Shown here: in pieces, positions 1 through 9,749 of the stretch
How the letters are laid out: each line of letters opens with the position of its first letter
Numbering within the stretch: position 1 is the first letter of the stretch
Made by a program: the position numbers and the translations under genes
Notes under the pieces: generated by a model
The model's input: the letters and a program-made list of their open reading frames with translations, nothing else
Database searches by the model: none
What the model was told of the DNA's origin: nothing
Assembly: GCA_963377175.1 (NCBI GenBank)
Contig: CAUJNA010002135.1
Span: forward strand, 467,480 to 531,479
Length of the DNA: 64,000 bases
Origin: Effrenium voratum
Taxonomy: Eukaryota; Sar; Dinophyceae; Suessiales; Symbiodiniaceae
Direction of reading: 5' to 3'

Positions 1-794
1 GCTCCCTTATAAAGGTGGTATATACCCCTTTTGGGGAGAGGGGTATGAACATCAGCAAGCCGTTTGGGTTCATTTACCCAAGGGGTATGTCAAAGGGGTA
101 TGTACAAGCACTGGATAGGCTCCGTGTCTATCAGGCGATCGAGTTCGACTCGGTGAAGTCCTTGGGTGTGCATTTGCCGCCCGTTGGCCCAAATTTTGAC
201 TTGATCGAGACATTTTTCCGCCGGTTTTGTGGGGGGTCTCCAAACCAAAACTGTTTTTTTCCCTTTTCTTCGTGTAGGGCACCTGGACCCATGGCAGACA
301 TAGAGAGCAACAAAGAAAAAACAACGTGTAATTTGAGGGGCCAAGTACACTGACTATATGATATGCGCCAATCTTCGTGTTTTCAGTTCTGGAATTAGCC
401 GGAGAATTCAGAATCCAAAGAGCCAAGCGCGCATCTCTCATTGCCCAAGGTAATGAACCCAGACCAGCGGGCTTGCTTCAGGCTGCTTCCTCCGAGGGGT
501 TTCCCTGTAAAACCAACTGCTCAAACGACTTACTGGTTCGTAGGGAATGAAAACATGCTCTCTAGACCCATGCCCTATGGGTTTCCTTCAAGGGAACTTC
601 CGATTCATTCCCGAACTCTGGGTCATTCCCTGAGCACCAGCAAAAGAGTGGCCAGCTTTTCCATAGACATTCAGCGGGTCTGACTGGGTGAAGCTCCAAA
701 TCGGTTGCTCGTTGTGTCTGTTTTGTGGCCACCGATGTTGTCTTTTTTCTGTATCCAGTGTTCAGAAACCGAAGGTCAAGACCCGAAGTTGTAG

Positions 795-928
795 GAACCG
801 AACCATGCCAACCTCCCTATTCGAGACTGGAAGCAAGTGAATGTCTTAGTTGGAGGCAGCCAAGGGGATAGGGCGGAGGTCGGATCCTATGAACAGATCG
901 CCCCCGGCCCGAACCCTCACTTCTTCTT
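795..928 (+). CDS. putative internal exon, unknown protein
   Basis: A frame without a start codon stays open for 45 codons after an in-frame TAG at 792. It is rich in Asp, Arg, Glu and Gly (short motifs DWKQVNVLVGG and GDRAEVGSYEQ) and the opposite strand reads poorly. It runs straight into a 26-bp perfect palindrome that starts with GT and ends with CAG, so the exon probably ends at 928. No family is recognised. Seen: open frame and composition. Inferred: exon status. Confidence 0.4.
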
Positions 929-953
929 GTGATTGGTGGAACCACCAATCACA
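928..953. repeat. perfect 26-bp palindrome (TGTGATTGGTGG arms)
   Basis: Two perfect 12-bp inverted arms are separated by only two bases. The hairpin begins with GT and is followed by G, so it reads GT...CAG like the intron-like elements of this window. It may be an internally deleted element or a residue of one. Confidence 0.6.
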
Positions 954-1113
954 GGGAGCCTGAATATGGGTGGCTCCTTTAAACAACAAAAAGAACAAAA
1001 AGTCAACCCGGGGCCCAATTCTTGGGGGCCAACAGCCCAAGACCCAGCCCCCAGGCCGGGCACCAAGCTGCTGCTCTACTCCACCAGCAAAGAGCCTTTG
1101 CGCCGGAGCCTTG

Positions 1114-1219
1114 CTTCCATTTGCTTAAGCCCCCTGAAAAAAATATGTTCATTCCAGTAGTCATAGATTCCCCTTTACAACCAGGGAAAGATAAGAAAAC
1201 AAATACTGAAGCAAATGGG
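1114..1219 (-). mobile_element. IE6 copy, reverse orientation
   Basis: This is the reverse complement of the IE6 consensus. The left end is CTTCCATTTGCTTAAG and the right end is a decayed GAAGCAAATGG. The interior matches the forward copies at 3041 and 56551 (CTACTGGA region reversed). It is the only reverse IE6 copy seen. Confidence 0.75.
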
Positions 1220-1228
1220 ATCCTGGAG

Positions 1229-1435
1229 TCCAAGGAGCTGCGAAGAGTTGGTTCCCACGTCAGTGATCTTCCTGCTGTTAAAAGGGAGGCCAAAGGGAAT
1301 TGTGAAAAGAGTCGGAGTCGGAGAGGCGGAGCCCCCCAACAAAGAAGCAAACAGTTATCTACTCAAGAGAAGAACCTGCTGATTAGTATGCTTGAACCAA
1401 TTGTTGTGCCTAGAAGTGCCTCTTTCGCCGAATAG
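1229..1435 (+). CDS. putative terminal exon, basic unknown protein
   Basis: An open frame of about 68 codons follows the reverse IE6 copy and ends in TAG. It is very rich in Lys, Arg, Glu and Ser, with a short basic run (EKSRSRRGG) and a Gln-rich stretch. AG dinucleotides at 1228 and 1234 could serve as acceptors. The frame also runs open through the IE6 copy, so the left boundary is uncertain. No family is recognised. Confidence 0.35.
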   Translation, partial: SKELRRVGSHVSDLPAVKREAKGNCEKSRSRRGGAPQQRSKQLSTQEKNLLISMLEPIVVPRSASFAE

Positions 1436-1652
1436 AGACCTTGTCAACTGAGTTGTGGGTTTCAGATGTTTTTGTTTTTTCCCTCAAATTTTCGTGACCA
1501 AACAAAATTTGGCTTCTTTTCACCCATCGGGTGACCTGTCTCAAGCCAAGATCAACTACCCCTCCCACCAGAGGGACATCACCGGGTCCCTTTGAGAAGA
1601 AATCCTCCGGCCCAGTCAGGCAAGTCCAGTGCAGCATGTTCCTAGTTTCTTG

Positions 1653-1766
1653 GTGGCGAAGCCAGCCATCCGGTTCCTTAGCCTGTGGGCGTTTTTGCTT
1701 TTTAGTGGTAGCTTCCATTTAACCCCCTAAAAGTTCGTCACTAGCGGGGGATCAGGCATCGGGCAG
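1653..1766 (+). mobile_element. IE3 copy
   Basis: It starts at GTGG after TTCTTG and carries the diagnostic CAGCCATCCGGTTCC and AGCGGGGGATC blocks. It ends at GGGCAG instead of the usual CAGCCCAG. GT and AG termini are kept. Confidence 0.7.
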
Positions 1767-2526
1767 ATTTTAGAATTTTAGAACCATCGGAGCCAGCCCT
1801 GTCAACTCCGAGACCTCTCCTTCAAAATTATGATCCATCAACAACTTTCCCTCGCCAGCCCTGAGTGTCTTCTGGGAACCTCGCCTGGCGAATTTGGCGG
1901 CGAGATGTCCATGTCCTTCTTCACCTCAAGAAATGGGTGCGCCGTTTGGGCGCTCAGAGCGTCAGGTATCCCTCCCCCTTCAAAATGGGGGAGGTGGGTA
2001 ACCCCTGGAGATCTCTATATATGTATGATTCCGTTTCCTTTTTCATGGGAAGACTAGAGGAATGAAAAAAGAAGGACCTCCCACACAAACCCTTTCCCAG
2101 AAGGCAGGTTGCATCCTCAGGTGTTCAAAACGGGCACGTGCTCTTGGTCCCGAACGCGGTGGAGGCAAAGCACGACGGTTGAAGCCTCTGAGAGATGCAT
2201 CAAACCAACCCCAGCCCCAAAAGGACCAAACGACCCCCAGGTGCCATTTGGTTTTGCCCTAGCTTAACAGCTTTGAAGCACAGATTTCAACGATTGGAGC
2301 CTCCCCAATGTACGGTGTCTGTGTTTTTTTCAATCAGTCCCCAAAAAAAATGAAAAAAAACACATAAATAAAGGAGTGCATCTTTTCATTTTGCCTTCGC
2401 TTCAAAATCACCAAAAAGGGGTACGCTCGAGAAAGACACACGTTTGAAGTGTTTTCAGGGTAAGACTAAGTACTGCGATCCCACAGCAGTTTATAGGTGG
2501 TTTATTAACCACTATTCAATTCAAGC

Positions 2527-2567
2527 TTCATCCATCCCAACTGGCGCAGGAATTTGTCCATCCACAG
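2527..2567 (+). mobile_element. IE8 3-prime end fragment
   Basis: This is only the terminal block of IE8: CATCC, a GGCGCAGG-like box and GTCCATCCACAG. A further fragment of the same end lies at 25048-25087. After the CACAG an open frame of about 60 codons continues to 2750 but has no other support. Confidence 0.5.
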
Positions 2568-3040
2568 TTGGAAGCAGAATCTGAACATGTTGTTTTGTTG
2601 TAACCCGGAGATGGCCCCAAGTAATCAGACCTTTCCAGGGGAGAATCTACATGGATTTGTAAATGGTACAGAGGGTGCACATAGGGAAAATACGAGCTCG
2701 CCCATGAGGGTCCTTTACTCAAGGTTCCCTCATTCTATGATACGGTCCTGATACGGAGGATGGGCAAATGTGGGCGTGTTTACCTCCGTATTTACAATTT
2801 CAACAAGGATCCTTTGGAAAGTGCGCTCGCTAAGGCTTTATGAAATCAAAGAGTCCCGTCATGCCAATGATTCGGAACAGACACACCATCCAGCCTTTGT
2901 TTCTGTCCATGGTTAATCTTTGGGCATATTTGGGTCTGTCTCTTTTGATGGTCCCGTGATTTTGTGGTTTTTAAACCAAGAGGAACACCACCAATTTGTA
3001 GGGATCTCCCGGATGAAAACCGACACACCCATCTTCTAAT

Positions 3041-3154
3041 CTTCCATTTGCTTAAGAATATGTTTTTTTGTTTTTCCCCCTGTTGGTTTTAAAGGGAATC
3101 CATGACTACTGGACATATTTTTCAGTTTTTCCAGGCAGCTTAGGCAAATGGAAG
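3041..3154 (+). mobile_element. IE6 copy
   Basis: It has complete terminal inverted repeats: CTTCCATTTGCTTAAG on the left and a one-mismatch GCAAATGGAAG end on the right. The interior is T-rich with the conserved CCCCCTGTTGG and CTACTGGACATAT boxes. The right end is AG, directly in front of a GC-rich exon candidate. Confidence 0.85.
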
Positions 3155-3290
3155 CAATTTCCTTCGCGGCTCGAATTTCCGCCGATGGCAAGGAAGAAGT
3201 TTGCGCCACGCCGAAGCGAAAGTTTGATTCGGGCCAGGTCCTGGGGGGCTACGTTGACGGCCTCGTCGCGAATTGGAAGGCGCTCACTGG
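3155..3290 (+). CDS. putative exon between two IE6 copies
   Basis: This GC-rich island sits between an intact IE6 copy and a decayed one. One frame is open with mainly G/C third positions, encoding a mixed-charge stretch (DGKEEVCATPKRKF, then GGYVDGLVANW). The left boundary coincides with the AG of IE6. The right end is unclear: GTCC at 3239 and a GA donor near 3290 are both possible. A second frame is open too, so the frame choice rests on composition. Confidence 0.35.
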
Positions 3291-3297
3291 GAAATGT

Positions 3298-3515
3298 TTC
3301 AGTTGGCTGTTTCATATTCTTAAGGATGTTTGTTCTTTGCGTGTCTTGGTTTTACAGGGAATAATATATATATATATATATATATGCTTGTATTTTTCCA
3401 GGAGGCTTAAACAAATCTAGGTTTTGGTAGTAATATAGTGTTTTTCTTCTGTTGGTTGTGGATGCAATCCATTTCACTACTGGACTTTTTCCAGGAGAGC
3501 TACGCAAATTGAAGG
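3298..3515 (+). mobile_element. two decayed IE6 copies with an (AT)n insert
   Basis: Two successive degenerate IE6 bodies are visible: TTCCAGGAGGCTTAAACAAA near 3400 and CACTACTGGACTTTTTCCAG near 3474-3496. An AT dinucleotide run sits inside the first (3362-3386). Confidence 0.5.
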
Positions 3516-3893
3516 GCTTAATGGCTTGTTTGACAGCTTGTTGGCAGCCTTTAACTTGCGAATAAATGGCTTGCACAAGGTCTTGCATCATGTGTTTTTC
3601 TGGCTTGGGCAAAACTGCCTTAGTTTACACTTTAGACGGGATGATTTTTTTGTTCACTGGAAAAGGACATCAACGGGGTGTCGCGTTGCCTTTGCAAATC
3701 GTTTTGTTGGACTAGGTTGGTACATTTTCAGGTTTAGATTGTCTGCCCAGTTGTGAATGGGATACCCAATTCCAACCAGCGTACCCCACCCACAGGTGTC
3801 CTTTCAAGGTTGGTTTGGTGAGAACTAGATGTTCTATGACCCCCCTGCGAAATGAATCACGGAAGGTTTGGGGCCTGTTTGAAAAGCCTTTAG

Positions 3894-3943
3894 TACGTGG
3901 AGAGGTGGGCGAAAAGGCAGGAAAAAGGATCCGCATGTACTAG
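3894..3943 (+). CDS. putative 50-nt exon ending at IE1
   Basis: An acceptor-like CCTTTAG precedes 50 nt that stay open in one frame and are strongly basic (short motif WAKRQEKG). The exon ends in AG exactly where IE1 begins with GT. Removing IE1 keeps the frame open for 13 further codons. The opposite strand also has a plausible frame here (3712-3936), so strand is not certain. Confidence 0.3.
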
Positions 3944-4073
3944 GTCCCCCAGCAATTGGTGCCAGCTTTTACCGTTTCTTTTTTGGGGTTGGGAGGGTTC
4001 CCCTACTAAAATAGACAACGAAGAAGAAACCATGTACCAACTTATTCTAACCTCTCAAGTCTGGAGGACCTAG
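3944..4073 (+). mobile_element. IE1 copy (130 bp)
   Basis: Full-length IE1: left AG|GTCCCCCAG, interior GAGGGTTCCCCTACTAAAATAG, right CTGGAGGACCTAG. The termini form an inverted repeat (CTAGGTCC/GGACCTAG). Imperfect GCATGTA and GCATTGT motifs flank it. Confidence 0.9.
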
Positions 4074-4158
4074 TGCATTGTTCAGCTTGCGTTGCTCGTG
4101 CAACAGACACTAATCGTTTTGAAGAAACCAAATTCCACGTTCTTGGTAATATTTCCGG

Positions 4159-4240
4159 GTACCTGGAGTCTCCATCACCCCTAGGAAAATGTAATTTTGG
4201 GTAAGGACCCCATGTTTAAAGGGTCAGAAGGAGACTCTAG
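4159..4240 (+). mobile_element. IE9 copy (82 bp)
   Basis: Inverted termini GTACCTGGAGTCTCC and GGAGACTCTAG surround a short interior containing the paired blocks CACCCC and GGGTCA. It begins GT and ends TAG, followed by G. Confidence 0.8.
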
Positions 4241-4382
4241 GTACGCTCCCGATGCCGGTGGCCGTACCCTTTTCGGGCTCGCATTAAAGTTGGAAGGGAA
4301 CAGAAAGGCAACCCGCCCTCTTTGGAAGTGTCCTGCTAGACAAACTCGTGCTTTTCGTTCTAAATCGTTAGGACCATCATGA
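4241..4382 (+). CDS. putative exon starting at the AG of IE9
   Basis: An open frame of 47 codons begins exactly after IE9 and ends in TGA. The first base after AG is G, the arrangement described as typical for dinoflagellate acceptors. It is rich in Arg, Lys, Gly and Leu (motifs DAGGRTLFGLALKLEG and KATRPLWKCPARQ). No family is recognised. Confidence 0.45.
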
Positions 4383-4832
4383 GTTATAGAACCTTTAATT
4401 AGTAGAAACGAGAATTAAACCCTGATGGTCGCCCAATTCGGATTTGCTTGCGTTTGGGTGTTTCGGGGGGAGGGGAGGGTTGATTCCCCATCATCTTCAT
4501 CCTGTTGGGACCCCGCAGGGAGGGGGGGGGTTACCCTCCACAAGAGACAGATCCATGTTGCAGCTTTTGGCAATTTCAGCAGAAGGATCCTTGATCATGG
4601 AGAAGAGGCCCTGGGTTGGCAGGGCAGCTGCAGATTTGCATTGGCTCATTTCCCACTTTTTCGAGTTCAAAACCAATTTAAAACAGAAGCGCATCCATGC
4701 ATCCTCGCCCCAAAGAAGGTCCCTGCATCCTCAAGAATGATCCCACTCGTTTCAGGGTTTCCTGGAATGATGTTCCGACTCAACCTGCAACTTGAATTGC
4801 CTCTAACCCCCTTGGAGCATTGGCATCGACAG

Positions 4833-4918
4833 AACTGGGATTCGATTCGGAGTGCAAGCAGGCTGACAAGGAGGTGAAAGAGACGCGCCTGCTGTGGAGG
4901 AGATTGTCACTTGGGTCG
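4833..4918 (+). CDS. putative exon with strong GTGAGT donor
   Basis: An 86-nt piece lies between an acceptor-like CATCGACAG and a perfect donor TCG|GTGAGT. Of its three frames only one is open; it is highly charged and helix-like (motif ECKQADKEVKETRLLWRR). The complementary strand reads as Ser-rich low-complexity sequence, which supports +. An upstream open frame near 4555-4680 may belong to the same gene. Confidence 0.55.
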
Positions 4919-4985
4919 GTGAGTGGAGCAAAAGGTCCGGCAAACATGGGATGACCATGGGGGAAAACCAAAAAAATATGCTATG

Positions 4986-5097
4986 GCTGTGGGTCAAAAC
5001 TATGTACCCCTCATAAATAAACGTCAAAATAGGTGGCAAATGGATGTTCATCCACCCCATGGGATCGCCATAGGTTATGCAACCCATGGCATGTCCA
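4986..5097 (+). repeat. R13 repeat, forward
   Basis: The block starts ATGGCTGTGGGTCAAAAC and contains AATGGATGTTCATCCACCCC and GCCATAGGTTATGC. The same sequence recurs in inverse orientation at 6464-6582. Its outer ends resemble IE2. Confidence 0.75.
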
Positions 5098-5099
5098 AG

Positions 5100-5470
5100 T
5101 GACTGGGAAAGCTACCATCCAAGCTTGGGGCCTGGAATTTTGATCAAATTTCATGTGGCCCTGTTGGGAATTTGCCCCGACCGCGCAAAAAGCCAGGTTC
5201 CAACTGGATGTTTCTAAAAACGGTCCGCTAAAACAGTTGGTTTCCTCTTGGGTTCCCTGTAACCAGCCAAAAGAGACCAAGAGCTGAGGAGTAGACCACT
5301 TGGGGGGTGGGTGGGCGCAACCTGCAAAGACGAGCCACCGACATCCCTGGCCGGAGGACGGACGGCATCAAGAAGCACGCGGTGGACGGCTGCAGCCCTA
5401 GAGGCCTAGAGGTCTAGGGCGCCCTGAGGCCACAAGCTCGGGGATGGGGTTTTTTGGAGATGGATGCAAA
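5100..5470. other. stretch without a supported gene
   Basis: Open frames exist on both strands here (for example - strand 5011-5280), but none has splice support. A GC-rich island at 5310-5410 encodes a weak Myb-like PGRRTDGIKKH string that is not convincing. Confidence 0.4.
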
Positions 5471-5484
5471 AATATTTGGCTGTG

Positions 5485-5626
5485 GTCAAAACCGTTTTGG
5501 GATCCCATTTTGGGGTTTTCGGTGCACCACCCATTTCAGAACCTATTTTAGTGGGGATTGGGATGTTCACTGGGGGTAACCGGGCTTTTGACCCATTGCC
5601 ATTTGGGCGGCTCATCGTCTTTTGAG
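5485..5626 (+). mobile_element. IE2 copy
   Basis: It begins G|GTCAAAACC, carries the conserved GTGCACCACCCATTT and TTTAGTGGGGATTGGGATGTTCAC blocks, and returns to TTTTGACCCATTGCCAT. The likely 3-prime end is CGTCTTTTGAG, shared with the copy at 33336. Confidence 0.85.
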
Positions 5627-5990
5627 TTGGTACCTTGTTTTTTTGTTTGGGTGGTTTTAGAGGGGAGCCAACAGGAAGACCGGGGAACCCCCCCAAGTTT
5701 GTTCATGGACCGAACACTTTGCCGGTTTGGACCGTTTTAGTGGCAAACAACCAGTATGGCTATTTTGCTTGGCCGATCCGGGAACCCCATTGAGATAATT
5801 CGGCATGGAAAGCATGCATGAAAAGGCACCAACGGAAACTCACTTCAAGTTGTCAAGTTGACAAACATCTTGATGGGTAAGACCACACAAGTCAAATATT
5901 GAGAACCCGTTTCTTTTTGGCCACCATCACAAAAGCCCAGGGATGTAGATGGCCCTATCATCAGTGAAATGGGAGATTCTGAGATTCTCC

Positions 5991-6122
5991 GTTGGACCCA
6001 TATTTTGCTGGCATTCATCCAAGAAAAGAAAAGAGAAAAACACAAGGTCACCATTTTTTTTCGTTGGGCCCATATTTTGCTGGCATTCATCCAGAAAGAA
6101 GAGAAACAAAAAGCACAAGGTC
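5991..6122 (+). repeat. 72-bp tandem duplication
   Basis: Two adjacent units share CCATATTTTGCTGGCATTCA and end with ACAAGGTCA, offset by 72 bp. The second unit's GGTCAG supplies the acceptor of the following exon candidate, so the duplication also doubled the near-acceptor sequence. Confidence 0.8.
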
Positions 6123-6124
6123 AG

Positions 6125-6247
6125 CCTTCTTCCTGCGGACAACGAAGCCCTGAAACCCAAAGGACACCCTTCGGGAAACCAAGCAGCACACCTTTCCGCC
6201 ACGGATCGGGTTTTGCGGGGGGAAAGAGGTGGGGCGATGCGTGTGAG
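6125..6247 (+). CDS. putative exon with AG acceptor and GTGAGG donor
   Basis: A 123-nt frame lies between GGTCAG and a GTGTGAG|GTGAGG donor. It is hydrophilic (motifs PADNEALKPKGHPSG and RVLRGERGGAMRV) with good G/C third positions. A second frame right after the donor (6253-6340) also looks coding (WVDFDPKKANGSVPW), so either a frameshift or a very short intron separates them. No family is recognised. Confidence 0.45.
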
Positions 6248-6463
6248 GTGAGGGCGCCCCACCCTGGGTGGACTTCGATCCCAAGAAGGCGAATGGATCG
6301 GTTCCATGGCAGATGCGGGCAGCATGGTGCATCTCATGCGCATAGGGGTCCTTTTTGGTTGGTTTGTTTAAGACATAGAGGGCGATTCCGGGTTTACCTG
6401 GTGTTTCAAATATCTACCAGGACCATCTATTTTTCAAAGAAGGACACCTATGCTCATGTATGT

Positions 6464-6582
6464 GGCCATGCGGCATAACCTATGGCTCCATTTTGGGGTG
6501 GATGAACATCCATTGGCCAGCTATGTTGATGTTTACCAGGGTTACAGGGTTTTGACCCACAGCCATGTGGGTGTGTTGTTTT
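6464..6582 (-). repeat. R13 repeat, reverse
   Basis: This is the reverse complement of the 4986-5097 block, including GGATGAACATCCATTGGCC and GTTTTGACCCACAGCCATGTG. The two copies lie 1.4 kb apart in inverted orientation. Confidence 0.75.
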
Positions 6583-6590
6583 TCTTTTAC

Positions 6591-6708
6591 CCAGAGGCTC
6601 CAATTCGATTGATTTAGGGCCTTACAACCTGTTTTTTTGAGACCAACCACCGAAGCGAGGTGTCTGATGGAGGGGTCGGGTCTTCCATTGAGAGCTCAGA
6701 AGCCTCTG
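6591..6708 (+). mobile_element. IE7 copy
   Basis: Inverted ends CCAGAGGCTCC and AGCCTCTG flank a body with GATTTAGGGCCTT, an ACCGAAGCGAGGTGTCT box and GGGTCTTCCATTGA. Read as an intron, it would use GCTCC as a GC donor. Confidence 0.8.
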
Positions 6709-6723
6709 AGTAAGAGGCGGTAA

Positions 6724-6924
6724 TTACCCTTCTTTGAAAGGGAAACCAATAGCAACACCGAAATCCATTTTTGGGGGGGTCACCTACAACGAGACACCCA
6801 GGTGTTCAAAAACGGGTTCCCTGAGGTAGCTCAAAAGGCTGAGACCTTTCAGGTTTTCGACCTCCGAAATGGGGTCGAAGTCACTTGGGTTTCCACAGCC
6901 AGGTCTGAGGCGAAGGGGCATTAG
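6724..6924 (+). CDS. putative exon, 66-codon open frame
   Basis: After a TAA at 6721 one frame stays open for 66 codons to TAG 6922. It is rich in Glu, Asp, Lys, Gln and aromatic residues (motifs FKNGFPEVAQKAETFQVF and DLRNGVEVTWVST). The other strand has no comparable frame. It lies directly after an IE7 copy. A GC donor near 6918 could end the exon. Confidence 0.45.
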   Translation, partial: LPFFERETNSNTEIHFWGGHLQRDTQVFKNGFPEVAQKAETFQVFDLRNGVEVTWVSTARSEAKGH

Positions 6925-7583
6925 GGCAGGGTGTGGTGGTCAAGAATTGGGCAACCCCAAAATGTAGCCTGGCAAATCGAAACAAGGACTAAGACCTGCC
7001 AGACCTGCGGTCCATATCCTGGTGGCTGAACCCATCTAGTGGCAATCATGTTTGCTTGCCTCCCAGGTTTGCGGACTTGCAGCGCTTGGGGTCTGAAACC
7101 GTTTTGGCAAAAAACAAATCAAAGTTCAGAGTTTGGCCAACCTACTCGGTAAGAATTTATCCTCTACTGCGAGCCTCTTTGGCGGGTGAAGTATTGGTTT
7201 ATGTTCTTGTCATTAATTGAAAATGCTTGCTTTGCCCTGAAATGAAAGTGTGCGTGGCATTCTATGCTAGAGGGTGGTCTGCAAAGAAATGAACAAGAGA
7301 GTCTTAAATGGCAAGGGAGAAGTGTTGGGCTCAACCGCCTCACATTTTGCTGCACAGTCCCTGTGTGTTAGTTGTTTGGTTTTGTTGGCGCATAGTTGTT
7401 GGCGGGCTGCAAAGAGCAAAGAGGTGTGCTATTATTGCCAATTCTCCGTGTAAGCATGCCCGCAAACAAGCATATATTGTTGTGTGATGCCCCTTTACAT
7501 TGGCAAAAGCTTTAGTTGGGTCTCAGCCATGTTGGGTTCCGAGCCCAGCCCAGCCAGGGTTGTGGGATGCTTCTGCTTACTAG

Positions 7584-8110
7584 AGGCGAGTCCGAAACTT
7601 TATCCTACAAGCAACACAAGTGACGAAGCAGCACAAATCTAGCTGGCGTGTGTTTGAATCACAAGCTGCGGCCCTTTGTGGTGCTGCGGTTGCAGTCTTA
7701 CCTTTCCCAAAAGCAGTGGCTGGGGGCCCTGGGGCCGGCATTGGTCTTTTAGCTTTGGATTTAGAATTTCTTTGGCAGGTGTTGGGAGCACTGTAGCTTG
7801 AGATGTTCTTTCACTACTCTTAGAGCACGTGGATCTCACAGAGGCGGAGACGCAACGCCTGCGACAAGCACGAGCGAGACCGCAACGCCGGCCAGCGAAG
7901 CGGAGACGGACGTGGTCACGGGGCTCGCAATTTACACCGCCATTACTCGCTGAGCACTTGATTCTCCACGAAACGAAGCCTAGCAAAGAGATTGAAGTAG
8001 GTTTCGGGGTGCACAAGACCTGTTCCCTCCTTTTCCGTTGCGGGGTCATTCTTTTCAGATGGGCAAGTGCAATAGGGAAGATGATGGGTGTCTGAAGAGA
8101 AGGATGGGTC
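7584..8110. other. coding-like region of uncertain strand
   Basis: On + an Ala/Leu-rich frame runs 7584-7778 to CAG|GTGTTG, and an Arg-rich frame follows CTCTTAG from 7824. On - a single frame of 157 codons covers 7639-8112 (basic, Pro/Gln-rich). Both cannot be right, and no motif decides it. A + donor AAG|GTGAGT at 8276 competes with an acidic - strand frame at 8109-8309. Confidence 0.35.
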
Positions 8111-8310
8111 AATGGATGGAATCAACCCTAGGGACGTGTTTGGCTCTGGCTTCATGACCTTTAGACATGTCAAGTTCTTTCCCTTCATGGACGTTTTTTT
8201 CCACATGAATTTTAGTTGTGCCCCCTGACATCATGTCCAATTCCTCGAGTTCAGACAGCACAAACTCAAAGGTGAGTTGGGTTCTCTTCAAAGAAGGTTG
8301 AGTGTACATG

Positions 8311-8428
8311 GTTGTTGTTGGGAAACATTTTACATGTTTTGCTTATTGTGGTTTAGTGGTTGAAATCCAAATCCACTGAACTGCCAAAATCTGATATATT
8401 TTTTGCTCCGCTTCCAACGTCAAGCAAG
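8311..8428 (+). mobile_element. IE5 copy
   Basis: It starts ATG|GTTGTTGTTGGG, contains CATTTTACATG and TTGTGGTTTAGTGG, and ends CCAACGTCAAGCAAG. Ends are GT and AG, and imperfect inverted repeats (GGTTGTTGTTGG/CCAACGTCAACC) are visible. Confidence 0.85.
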
Positions 8429-8635
8429 TGTAGAGAATGCTTGGAGTCAATCAAGTCAGGGCTCCGACCTTTTCATCCCAGCAACTCCCCTTTAAACCAC
8501 TACGCATCTAATCGGAGCCAAATGGGACATCGGGTGTTGGGCTCTTTTGGCCGTTTTTCTTCCCCAGCTTTCACCCCTCCGTCTGAATGTGAAACGATGC
8601 TGGGCCCCTTTGGTTGCGAGAACGGTTTGTACCTG
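8429..8635 (+). CDS. putative exon starting at the AG of IE5
   Basis: In the frame that starts exactly after IE5 there are 69 codons without a stop, ending at a TACCTG|GTATGA donor. Phase is 0 at both ends. Composition is Ser/Pro/Cys-rich with a CRECLESIKSGLRP start. A second frame is open for 22 codons only. No family is recognised. Confidence 0.45.
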
Positions 8636-9161
8636 GTATGATTTTTAGTTGTGGCCGGTAGTTATCTTGGGGTTCCGACGGAGTTTCATCCAAATAACTT
8701 CCATTGAATCCGGTTAAATGGGAAATCAGGTTGGGTTTTCTTGGTGGGTTCACGCAGGCTCCTCGCGGCACTGCTCATCGAAAGCAGTTCGATGAGGCGA
8801 GTGAAAACACCGGGATTAGAGGGGGAGAGGTTTCAGGGCACCGGGGTGTCTCCCGAAATTGGTTCTGAATTTCCTTTTGGTTGCTAGCTTCATGCCATTT
8901 TCAACTCAGACAAGATGTGTCCTTCTGGTACTCAATTCATGGTGTTTGTTGCCTAAAATGCGACTTACACCGTGCAAGTTTCTGTGATACCAAGGTCCTG
9001 CTGATTTCCCATGTTGGTATCACTCAAAGATACTGCCACACTCATTCGTGGTCCCGCACAAAGCATCAGCTCAACCATGCAGCATGATTCTGTCAAAAAA
9101 AAATACTTTCCAGTTGACAAATGATTTTTAATTTTAACCCAGAATGGTTGGGGTTGATTCC

Positions 9162-9245
9162 TTTTCCATCCTTTACAATCATTCTTTCCGAAGCTGCTTC
9201 TTCGGGATTTCTGGATAGAATAGGGAGATTGTTCCCCTGGAACCA
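9162..9245 (+). repeat. R10 repeat copy
   Basis: It shares GATTCCTTTTCCATCC, CATTCTTTCC and TTCCCCTGG with copies at 11727 and 44617. A G/C homopolymer block (9300-9345) follows. Confidence 0.55.
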
Positions 9246-9749
9246 TAAGCCCAGGTTTCCGGAGTTCCCACAACAAAAGCATCCCCCGAAAGGGTACCCT
9301 CCCCCCCCCCCCACCCCCGGAAAACCCCCCCAAAAAAAAACGGCGAAAACAGAAAAGAAGAAACATACATGGAGGTGGTTCAATGTCTGTGGTTCTGACT
9401 GTCTGACTTTCAGTGGCGTGTTTAGTTTCGGCAAATGAGGCACGCTCAAACATGTTGAAGTGCTGACAGTTGCAGCCACAGGTTCGGATGAACAGCGTTG
9501 CTTCAAGGATGTTGGGTAGATCCCTGTGCCAGGTTTGGATTGCTGCAAAGGCCCAGTTTGCAACCTAGGTTGCGTAGAGTATGGGTCGCAATTTAAGGCT
9601 GAAGCTACTTTTTCTTATCGAACAAAGGGTTGGTTTGGTTTGATCACTCCCTGCACTTATGGACTTTGAGCTTTGTGGGAAGGCCAGTGCAACAAACGTA
9701 AGGTTGCACAAGCTTCAGTACAGCAACACACAGGGACTGGACTTTTTGA

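Noticed and set aside
5310..5410. Myb-like string PGRRTDGIKKH in a GC-rich island
   Set aside because: Too short, spaced wrongly for a Myb repeat, without the tryptophans and without splice sites.
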